From: an uncultured Coriobacteriaceae bacterium
Lineage (GTDB): Bacteria; Actinomycetota; Coriobacteriia; Coriobacteriales; Atopobiaceae
DNA length: 64,000 nucleotides
Direction: 5' to 3'
Assembly (NCBI GenBank): GCA_902779675.1
Contig: CACZCK010000003.1
Location: forward strand, 1 to 64,000
Part shown: positions 48,890 to 56,607 of the stretch, piece by piece
Layout of the letters: each line of letters opens with the position of its first letter
Numbering within the stretch: position 1 is the stretch's first letter
Translations under genes and position numbers: made by a program
The notes under the pieces: generated by a model
The model's database searches: none
Seen by the model: only the letters and a program-made list of their open reading frames with translations
Told to the model about the DNA's origin: nothing

Positions 48890-50479
48890 GTGACATTCGT
48901 GGACCTATCGTTCGTCGTCTTTCTTGTCGCAGTTGCGATCCTCTACTATGTTTTCCCAAGGAACTATAGATGGGTTGTGCTGCTAGCAGGCAGTCTGACG
49001 TTCTTCTACCTGAACAGTGGGTACTTGCTGCTGGTGCTTCTGGGGACGACGATCTTCACATACTTGATCGCTCGTCGCATCCAAGCAATCTCTGACGCAG
49101 GCAAGCAAGAGGCCGCTCGTAAGCGCTTGGCGGGCGCCGACAAGAAGCGCATCAAGTTGCAGACCAAGAAGAAGTGCAAGCCATATCTCGTCTTTGGCGT
49201 GCTCGTCGACCTTGGTGTACTGCTGTACCTCAAGTACTACAACTTCTTTGCCGAGAACGCCAATGTGTTGCTTGCCTCGCAAAACGTGCACCTTCCGCAC
49301 CTCAACCTGCTCTTGCCCATCGGTATCTCGTTCTACACCCTGCAAGCAATTGCCTACATGACCGATGTCTATCGAGGCAAGATTCAGGCAGACACCAACA
49401 TCGCCAAGTTCACACTGTTCATGTCGTATTTCCCGCAGATCGTCCAAGGTCCCATCCCACGGCACAAGCAGTTGGCAAACCAACTCTATGAGGGGCATTC
49501 GTTCGACTACGTGCGTCTCTGCCACGGCTGCCAACTGATGATCTGGGGATGGTTCCAGAAGCTTGTCATTGCCGATCGCATTGCCGTGCCTGTCGATCTT
49601 ATCTACAACAACTACAGTGACTACCACGGCCTCATGGTGTTCCTTGCGGCTGCTGGCTATGGATTGCAGGTCTATGCTGACTTTCAGGGCGGCATGGACA
49701 TTGCGCGAGGCTTCTCTCAGGTTCTGGGCATAGAGCTTGAGCTGAACTTCAACCAACCCTACTTTTCCCGTAGCATCGAGGAGTTTTGGCGTCGGTGGCA
49801 TATGACGCTTGGCTCTTGGATGCGTGATTACGTCTTCTATCCGCTATCTCTCTCCAAGAGCTTCGTGGGCATCAGCCGCGTCTCGCGTAAGGTGCTGGGC
49901 GGCTTCGTGGGCAAACGCCTTCCGCCCATCATGGCGATGTTCATCGTGTACTTTCTGGTCGGTTTCTGGCATGGTGCCGAATGGAAGTACATCGCCTATG
50001 GAGTCTGGAACGGCGTGTTCATCGTAGCTGGCATCCTGCTGCCCGAAGCGTACCAGAAGATCTGCGATGTGCTCCATATTCGTAGGGACTCATTCGGATG
50101 GCGCGCCTTCCAGGTGCTGAGGACCTTCTGCCTGTGTACCCTCGGCAGGTTGTTCTCGCGCGGAACCGACCTTACGGCTGCGGTTCAGATGTTCAAGTCC
50201 ATTGGCACGGAATGGTGGGACGTGGCCTTCTTGCTCGACGGAACGCTCAAGACGCTCGGTCTCGATGCCGCCAACTGGATTCTGCTCATTGCATGCATCG
50301 TTGGCCTGTACTTCATCGACTCGCTCCATGAGCGTGGAGTCCACATCAGGGAGTCTATTGATCGGCAGCACATCGTTTTTAGGTGGGTCATCTATCTGCT
50401 GGCCATTGATGCCATCATCATCTTCGGCATTTATGGCCCCGGCTACGACAGCGCCACCTTCATATACGAGCAATTCTAG
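48890..50479 (+). CDS. MBOAT family membrane O-acyltransferase (DltB/AlgI-like)
   Basis: This 529-residue multi-pass protein moves acyl groups across or at the membrane onto surface polymers. MBOAT motifs are clear: ISFYTLQAIAYMTDVYRGKI near residue 150, FWRRWHMTLGSWMRDYVFYP near 300, and GFWHGAEWKYI near 358-368 with the invariant catalytic His. I chose the GTG at 48890, with GAGGAG 7 bases upstream; a TTG 15 bases earlier lies in the ribosome-binding site. It starts 11 bases after the SGNH gene, so the pair is translated together. Confidence 0.92.
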   Translation: MTFVDLSFVVFLVAVAILYYVFPRNYRWVVLLAGSLTFFYLNSGYLLLVLLGTTIFTYLIARRIQAISDAGKQEAARKRLAGADKKRIKLQTKKKCKPYLVFGVLVDLGVLLYLKYYNFFAENANVLLASQNVHLPHLNLLLPIGISFYTLQAIAYMTDVYRGKIQADTNIAKFTLFMSYFPQIVQGPIPRHKQLANQLYEGHSFDYVRLCHGCQLMIWGWFQKLVIADRIAVPVDLIYNNYSDYHGLMVFLAAAGYGLQVYADFQGGMDIARGFSQVLGIELELNFNQPYFSRSIEEFWRRWHMTLGSWMRDYVFYPLSLSKSFVGISRVSRKVLGGFVGKRLPPIMAMFIVYFLVGFWHGAEWKYIAYGVWNGVFIVAGILLPEAYQKICDVLHIRRDSFGWRAFQVLRTFCLCTLGRLFSRGTDLTAAVQMFKSIGTEWWDVAFLLDGTLKTLGLDAANWILLIACIVGLYFIDSLHERGVHIRESIDRQHIVFRWVIYLLAIDAIIIFGIYGPGYDSATFIYEQF

Positions 50480-50526
50480 TTAGTCTTTTGCAACGTTTCC
50501 TGTTGCCGAAAGGGGAGGAGAGGGCA

Positions 50527-51945
50527 GTGGAGCCTCTGTTTGACCTCACAAGCCACAAGGAGAGTGCGGTTGCGCTCGTCGAGGGCGAGCGACGCATCGG
50601 GTACGGCGAGCTTGCCATCCTGTCAGACCGCATCGCCGCGCCTTGCGACGAGCGTCGCGTGGTCTTTGTCTTCTGCACCAACACCGTCGAGTCTGTGGCG
50701 GGCTACGTGGGGTTCGTGAACCATGGCGTGGTACCCTTGCTGCTTGATGCCGGCGTCGACCACGACCTGCTCACCCACCTCGTGGAGTCCTATCGCCCGA
50801 CGTACGCCTGGATGCCCACCAAGGACACAGGCTTCTTTGCCGAGGCCAACGCGCTACTGGAGGAGGGACCCTACACGCTGCTCGAGACCGGTTGCGCCAA
50901 CCCTCCCGCGCTCGACGAGCGCCTGGGTCTGCTGATGTCCACCTCGGGTTCGACGGGCAGCCCCAAGCTGGTGCGCCAGAGCTACGACAACGTGCGTGCC
51001 AACACGCGCTCCATCGTGGAGTATCTGGGCATCACCGGCGACGAGCGCGCCATCACGAGCCTTCCCATGAACTACGTCTACGGGCTTTCGGTCATCAACT
51101 CGCATCTCTGGGCTGGGGCCACGCTGGTGCTCACCAGCCAGGCATGCTATGCCAAGGGCTTCTGGCAGCTGTTCCGCGAGCAGGAGTGCACCTCCTTTGC
51201 TGGCGTGCCCTTCATGTACGAGATGCTCGAGAAGCTTCGCTTCACCACCAAGATGGAGCTGCCGACCCTGCGCACCATGACGCAGGCTGGTGGCAAGCTC
51301 GCCCCCGACCTGCAGGATCGCTTTGCCCACTATGCGAAGGACCATGGCATCGACTTCGTGGTCATGTACGGCGCCTCGGAGGCCACCGCGCGCATGGGAT
51401 ACCTGCCGGCCGCTCACGCCATCGACAAGCGCGGCAGCATGGGTGTGGCCATCCCTGGCGGCCGCTTCGAGATCGTGGACGAGGACGGCAAGGTCATCGA
51501 CGAGCCCAACGTGGCGGGCGAGCTGGTCTACTACGGTCCCAACGTGACGCTCGGCTATGCCCTGTGTGCCGACGACCTCTCCTTGGGCGACGTCAACAAG
51601 GGACGGCTCGCGACGGGCGATGTGGCCCTGCGCGACGAGGACGGCTTCCACTACATCGTGGGGCGCATGAAGCGCTTCGTGAAGATCGTCGGGCGTCGCA
51701 CCAACCTCGACGAGATGGAGCGCCTGCTCATCCGTCGCTTCGACACGCTTGACGTGGCCTGCGCCGGCCATGACGACCTGCTGGCCGTCTTCGTGGTGGA
51801 CCCGTCCATCACCAAGGACGTCGTGGAATACATCTACCAGACGACCGAGATCAACCGTCGCATGATCTGCGTGAAGGTGGTCGACGAGATTCCAAAGAGT
51901 GCAGCGGGAAAGACGCTCTACGGTCAACTCAACGAGCTGCTGTAG
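50527..51945 (+). CDS. AMP-forming acyl/aminoacyl ligase (DltA-like)
   Basis: This 472-residue adenylating enzyme would activate a carboxylic acid or amino acid and load it on a carrier protein. It has the P-loop STSGSTGSPKLVR near residue 138, the A5 motif VMYGASEATARMGYLP near 280, A7 LATGDVALRDEDGFHYIVGRMKRFVK near 360, and the C-terminal PKSAAGKTLYGQL with the catalytic Lys near 464. The GTG at 50527 is chosen because GGGGAGGAG is 6 bases upstream; the open TTG at 50488 is not. The substrate is unknown; D-alanine is a guess from context. It lies 47 bases after the MBOAT gene. Confidence 0.88.
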   Translation: MEPLFDLTSHKESAVALVEGERRIGYGELAILSDRIAAPCDERRVVFVFCTNTVESVAGYVGFVNHGVVPLLLDAGVDHDLLTHLVESYRPTYAWMPTKDTGFFAEANALLEEGPYTLLETGCANPPALDERLGLLMSTSGSTGSPKLVRQSYDNVRANTRSIVEYLGITGDERAITSLPMNYVYGLSVINSHLWAGATLVLTSQACYAKGFWQLFREQECTSFAGVPFMYEMLEKLRFTTKMELPTLRTMTQAGGKLAPDLQDRFAHYAKDHGIDFVVMYGASEATARMGYLPAAHAIDKRGSMGVAIPGGRFEIVDEDGKVIDEPNVAGELVYYGPNVTLGYALCADDLSLGDVNKGRLATGDVALRDEDGFHYIVGRMKRFVKIVGRRTNLDEMERLLIRRFDTLDVACAGHDDLLAVFVVDPSITKDVVEYIYQTTEINRRMICVKVVDEIPKSAAGKTLYGQLNELL

Positions 51946-52037
51946 CGTCTTCGCTCGGTTGTGACCATGCGGTCGTCAACGGTGCAACCACTGCGTATAC
52001 GACGCAGATCGTATGTACGGGCAGAAAGGGGAGGGCT

Positions 52038-52709
52038 ATGATTACCCTCAGGAAGCGCGACGCCGAGCCGCGGATCGACCAGAGCGCGATGGTAAAGCGC
52101 AGCAAGGTGGGTACGGGCAGCGTCGTTGAGCGCGACAGCGTGGTCCTCAGCAGCACCATCGGGCACAACTGCGACATCGAGAAGCGCAACCTGCTCAACA
52201 ACGCCATCATCGGCGACATGAGCTACACGGGTGCCGACGTGAGCATCACCTGGGCTCGTGTGGGCAAGTGGTGCTGCATAGCGCGCATGGTCGACATCGG
52301 CGGCAACGAGCACAACTACCGTGCCACCTCAATGATGCCCACCTACCGCGTCAACAACCGCCTGGCGGGCAAGCTCCAGCGTCATCATGACGAGGAGCCC
52401 GTGGTCGTTGGCAATGATGTCTGGATTGGTTCGGGTGCCATCATCGCGCGCAAGCCCGGGCTGACCATCGGTGATGGTGCTGTTATTGGAAGCGGCGCGG
52501 TTGTCACCAAGAGCGTCCCGCCCTATGCTATTGTTGCAGGCGTTCCTGCACGCGTCATCAAGTATCGTTTCGAGGAGCCCATCAGGGGGAGGCTCCTCAA
52601 GCTCAGGTGGTGGGACTGGCCCGAGGAGCGCATCCTCGAAAAGTGGCCGCTCCTCTCGCAGGAGTTGACGGTCGAGGTGCTCGACCAGCTAATAGAAGAG
52701 AGCGAATAG
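52038..52709 (+). CDS. Left-handed beta-helix (hexapeptide) acetyltransferase, XAT/CatB type
   Basis: This 223-residue protein shows hexapeptide repeats (VGTGSVVERDSVVLSSTIG, VVVGNDVWIGSGAIIA, IGDGAVIGSGAVVTKSV) and the YRFEEPIRGRL-WWDWPEERI C-terminal pattern of the xenobiotic/CatB acetyltransferase group. Such enzymes use acetyl-CoA; here the target may be the activated group or a sugar in the same pathway. An H-x2-Y string near residue 93 (NEHNYR) is a candidate active site. AAAGGGGAGGG lies upstream. It lies between the ligase and the carrier gene. Confidence 0.82.
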   Translation: MITLRKRDAEPRIDQSAMVKRSKVGTGSVVERDSVVLSSTIGHNCDIEKRNLLNNAIIGDMSYTGADVSITWARVGKWCCIARMVDIGGNEHNYRATSMMPTYRVNNRLAGKLQRHHDEEPVVVGNDVWIGSGAIIARKPGLTIGDGAVIGSGAVVTKSVPPYAIVAGVPARVIKYRFEEPIRGRLLKLRWWDWPEERILEKWPLLSQELTVEVLDQLIEESE

Positions 52710-52724
52710 AGAGGCAACAAGCGC

Positions 52725-52949
52725 ATGGACGAGATTCTTGAGATTCTGAACGAGGTACGCCCGGACGTCGACTTCGAGAACGAGAAGCTGCTCATCGACG
52801 ACAACATCCTCGACTCCTTCGACATCATCACCATCGTGAGCGAGTTCAACGAGGCCTTTGACATCGACATCGACGTCGAGGACCTCGAGCCCGAGAACTT
52901 CAACACGGTTGCTGCCATGAAGGAGCTCATCGACCGCCTGCAGGGCTAG
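52725..52949 (+). CDS. Dedicated acyl carrier protein (DltC-like)
   Basis: This 74-residue acidic carrier has the phosphopantetheine site Ser31 in NILDSFDIITIV. It differs from the housekeeping ACP at 4075, and its small size and position after the ligase and MBOAT genes suggest a dedicated carrier such as DltC. It starts 15 bases after the acetyltransferase stop. The cassette ends here; a perfect 27-bp hairpin follows about 45 bases on. Confidence 0.9.
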   Translation: MDEILEILNEVRPDVDFENEKLLIDDNILDSFDIITIVSEFNEAFDIDIDVEDLEPENFNTVAAMKELIDRLQG

Positions 52950-52994
52950 TTCGACGTGCCCATACCCTGGGCTGCTCGCTTGACGGGTCTTTGC

Positions 52995-53057
52995 TGACTC
53001 AAAGGGGTGTATCCCTTCTGAATCGATGACTCAGAAGGGATACACCCCTTTGAGTCA
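52995..53057. repeat. Perfect 27-bp hairpin after the dlt-like cassette
   Basis: Arms 52995-53021 and 53031-53057 are exact complements with a 9-base loop, ATCGATGAC. No T tract follows, so it is either an atypical terminator, possibly bidirectional, or an mRNA 3' end protector. It lies between the carrier gene and the tRNA. Confidence 0.9.
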
Positions 53058-53155
53058 GGTATGGAAGCGGCTTCGAGAGGCCGAAAGAATATCGAAGATT
53101 GTGCTTGCACTTTGATGGACAAACATCTATACTTACTTCTTGCACAAGGACATAT

Positions 53156-53230
53156 TCCCCGGTGGCGCAGTGGTAGCGCAGCGGACTGTTAATCCGTATG
53201 TCGTAGGTTCGAATCCTACCCGGGGAGCCA
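53156..53230 (+). tRNA. tRNA-Asn (GTT anticodon)
   Basis: A complete cloverleaf is visible: acceptor TCCCCGG/CCGGGGA, D arm GCGC-AGTGGTA-GCGC, anticodon arm GCGGA-CTGTTAA-TCCGT with GTT at 53188-53190, T arm GTAGG-TTCGAAT-CCTAC, discriminator G, and encoded CCA at 53228-53230. A terminator follows directly. tRNA genes often mark island edges, but no integrase or repeated tRNA end is seen here. Confidence 0.97.
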
Positions 53231-53238
53231 GACTTCTT

Positions 53239-53265
53239 AAGCCACCTTCTAGGTGGCTTTTTTCT
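53239..53265 (+). terminator. Terminator of the tRNA-Asn gene
   Basis: An 8-bp stem (53239-53246 with 53252-53259) with loop TTCTA runs into a seven-base T tract. Confidence 0.92.
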
Positions 53266-53397
53266 CAGCCTACCCTTGTGGTGGCCCCTCCTCATGATTT
53301 CTTGTTGGCCGTTGGGATGCTTTCACGGCTATCGTTGGGCAAGCGCAGCGAGGCATGCTACAGTTGACCAGCCAACACAAACGCTGAAAGGATGCGT

Positions 53398-53883
53398 ATG
53401 GGATACAAGAACGACGCTATCGACACTGACGCAAAGGTTGCTGCCGAGGTCTGCAACGACGGCTCATACAAGGGTCTTCGTCGCGTCCTTACATACGGAA
53501 CGTTCGACCTTTTGCATTTCGGCCACATCAGGCTGCTGCGCAGGGCCGCGCAGCTTGGTGACTATCTGGTGGTCGCCCTCTCGACCGATGAGTTCAATGC
53601 GGGTAAAGGCAAGAAGTCGTTCTATGACTATGCGACCCGCAAGGAGATGCTCGAGGCCATTCGCTATGTCGACCTCGTCATCCCCGAGAACACGTGGGAG
53701 CAGAAGCTCGACGATGTCAGGAAGTACGGGATCGATGTCGTGGTCATGGGCGGCGACTGGGCGGGTAGCGACCGCTTCGAGTACCTAAAGGACGAGTGCG
53801 AGGTCGTCTATCTCGATCGTACTCCCGGCATCTCCACCACCCAGGTCAAGAAGAACCTCAAGACTGGCAAGGAAGCCCAATAG
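53398..53883 (+). CDS. tagD: Glycerol-3-phosphate cytidylyltransferase
   Basis: TagD makes CDP-glycerol, the precursor of glycerol-phosphate teichoic-type polymers. The 161-residue protein has an N-terminal extension of about 28 residues, then the nucleotidyltransferase core TYGTFDLLHFGHIRLL (HxGH motif) and RTPGISTTQVKK near the end. I use the ATG at 53398, 6 bases after GAAAGG; the ATG at 53392 abuts it. A possible promoter is TTGGGC (53335) with TACAGT (53359). Its product would feed the TagF-like domain encoded at 56608. Confidence 0.93.
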   Translation: MGYKNDAIDTDAKVAAEVCNDGSYKGLRRVLTYGTFDLLHFGHIRLLRRAAQLGDYLVVALSTDEFNAGKGKKSFYDYATRKEMLEAIRYVDLVIPENTWEQKLDDVRKYGIDVVVMGGDWAGSDRFEYLKDECEVVYLDRTPGISTTQVKKNLKTGKEAQ

Positions 53884-54028
53884 AGACGGCGCGTAGCCAA
53901 CTTACTGCCTGACACACGAAGGTGCATGCAGGCTATTGAGTCGATGCATGTCAGGTGGCGCACGCCTTGACAAACAATGGAAGTACTATCGACACGTTGA
54001 CACTGGTGAAGCATTCAGAGGAGCTCAC

Positions 54029-56290
54029 ATGAAGATTCGGAAATCCTCGGCCACATTCGTGCTGACGTCGCTCTTGCTCTTGTCGCTGGCCCAGGTGCCT
54101 GTCATGTCCTACGCAGAGGGAACAGAAGGCCTTTCGGGAGGGTCATCGGAGTCCGTGTCGGTCGAACAGGACGTCCTCCCCACGGACGGGATGATGCCCG
54201 AAGATTCCGGCGAAGAGCGGCTGACTCCAATGGCAGCCGATGACGCTGACGAGATGGGTGAGCTGGCGGACCAGGATGGCGTCGAGTTGGCTGCGAGCGT
54301 TGGCGCGATTACCGTCGAATTGGAGCCGGCAGGTGACGCGTCGACAGATTCCCGCAACATACAAAACGCATTGAACAAGGTGCTTTCCACGAACGAGCGT
54401 GTTCTGGTCGTGTTGAGGGGAGGGACCTTCTCCATCAACAGAATACTGAGGATCTACAGCAACACCGAGCTCGGGCTCGATGGTGCAACAGTGTTGCGGG
54501 CAAACGGCTGTTCAAATTCGCCGATGCTGATGACGGTTGAGGACAAGGACGCAACGAACCGGGTGGGTACGACAGGGCCCAGGACATCACCGTCACCGGA
54601 GGGACGTGGGACAGCGCGAAGAACACGGGCGTGAACTGCAACGTCATGCACTTCGCCCATGCAAGGAACATCACCGTCGCGAACACGACCATCAAGAACT
54701 GCTCGGCCTCGCATGCATTGATCCTCGATGCCCTCAAGGACTCTACCGTCTCGGACGTGACCTTTAAGGACGACGTGGCCGACCCCTCACTCCATCCCGG
54801 AGACACGCGATTCGCGAACGAGGCGGTGCACATCGATGCGGCGACAGGAAACGACGCGGCGCCAGGTGCGGAGCCCTTCGACAACACGAACTCTCAGAAC
54901 GTGACCGTTACGGTTGCACGTTCGACAACGTCGTGACCTGTGCGGGCTGCCACCGTTACGGAACGACCCACATCGACAACACTGGCATCGTCATAAGCAA
55001 CAACACGGTGGTGAAGGTCGAAAAGGGTGCGACGATCTTCAATGCCGTTCGCGCGCCTGGAATAAAGATCACGGGCAATGTGGCAAAGTCGACAGGCGCC
55101 GCATACTTCGTTCGCTTCCATGGTACCAAGAACTTTATGGTCTCCGGCAACACCGTGGATGGAATCAAGCAGTTCGCGTACGCGTACGTCATGACCGACT
55201 GTGACTGGAAGAGTTCGGGCACCCTCTCGAACAACACCGTCACAGGCATCACCGAAAACGGCCTCAAGGCCTACAACGTCGGCGGTACCATAAGGCTCTC
55301 CGGCGAGAAGTACGGTCTGAATGTCTTTGGTGGGACCATGCTTGCGCACAATACGGCGACGACGGTCACGACGGAGAACTGCACGTTCAGCTATCCGATC
55401 ATCTCGAAGATCGCAGATCAGACCTACCTGGGAAAGACCAAGGAGATCAAGCCCGGCGTCACGGTCAAGGTCGGATCCACCACCCTGAAGAACGGGACGG
55501 ACTACACCGTATCCTACTCGAACAACAAGGCCGTCGGCACGGCTACGGCGAAGGTGACGGGCAAGGGCGCGTACAGCGGCAGCGCCACCGCAACCTTCAA
55601 GATCGTTTACAAGAAGCCTGGTTGTAGTGGCGCAACGACCATGCCGCTTAACAGCACGGCGGACTATTCTGTGACTAACGGCGGGTACATCCGCCTGAAG
55701 AACAGCAGCGGAGCATATGTGACGAGCAACTCCGTGGTTAGCCTCTCGGCCCCAAGCACGACGGTCAAGCGCGTGACCGCCAAGGGTGTCGGCACGACGA
55801 CGATCTACCTTCTTGATCCGGATGGGAAGCAGTGCGGCTCGAAGAAGGTCACGGTAACGAAGCTCTCGGGCAAGTACGAGCTGGAGTCTGCGGTCAAGCC
55901 TGGCCTGGTACTTGACATCCAGGGCGGATCCAAGAAGGACAGCGCACGCATGATCGTATGGACCAGGAACAACGCGCCCAATCAACGGTACCAGTTCATC
56001 GCCCAGAAGGACGGTTGCTACCAGATCAAGTGCGTCCATAGCGGCTTGGCCGTTGACGTTAAGGGTGGAGGCACCGAAAAGAGCAGCCAGTCATTCAGTT
56101 CACATGGAAGGGCAGCAATAACCAGAAGTGGCGCATAATCGTTGACAAGAACAACTACGTCACGTTCGTCAACGTCAAGAGCGGCATGGTATTCGACATT
56201 CAGGGCGGTAAGGCCGTCGAGGGCGGCAAGATGATCCAGTATCCCAACAATGGCGGCAACAACCAGAAGTGGAAGCTGAACAAGAAGTAG
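54029..56290 (+). pseudogene. Secreted parallel beta-helix / ricin-lectin protein, three frameshifts
   Basis: Reading starts at 54029 (AGAGGAG upstream) with signal peptide KIRKSSATFVLTSLLLLSLA. It shifts frame near 54560, near 54910 and near 56094, and ends at 56290. The joined product would have about 750 residues: acidic linker, a right-handed parallel beta-helix rich in repeats such as GNVAKSTGAAYF and SGNTVDG, an Ig-like segment (NGTDYTVSYSNNKAVGTATA), and C-terminal ricin-type repeats with NQRYQFI, NNQKWRI and NNQKWKL. Each shift fits loss of one base. It is probably not made as a full protein, unless the shifts are sequence errors. Confidence 0.85.
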
Positions 56291-56356
56291 GGACGCCTCA
56301 TCAGGGTGCTCGGATTCTGGCAGACGAGCGATAGCCCTCCTCATCAGACTGATTGC

Positions 56357-56395
56357 GAGTGGAGCATGGTCGCAGAGCCATGCTCCACTCGTTTC
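56357..56395 (+). terminator. Terminator after the beta-helix pseudogene
   Basis: A 13-bp perfect stem (56357-56369 with 56378-56390) with an 8-base loop is followed by GTTTC. The rest of the 56291-56607 gap shows only a -10-like TAGACT at 56571 before the next start. Confidence 0.85.
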
Positions 56396-56607
56396 ATAGG
56401 CGGGTTGGGCTATGCGGCAATGCTTTCCTTGGGGCATTGAGGGGTGATGCCGACGCAGAGGCATTCTACCTGCATGGCTCGTTCGGCCAGAGGCTCCGAT
56501 AGCCAGTCGTCTCCGCCAACTGGTATTGCGTAGCCATGATGCAGGCGAAATGGTTCACAAGAGCGTGTGGTAGACTTGTTGGACCAAGAACCTAGAGAGG
56601 AACTCCC

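Noticed and set aside
53156..53230. tRNA-Asn as an integration site for the surface region
   Set aside because: No integrase, no repeated tRNA 3' end and surface genes on both sides of the tRNA.
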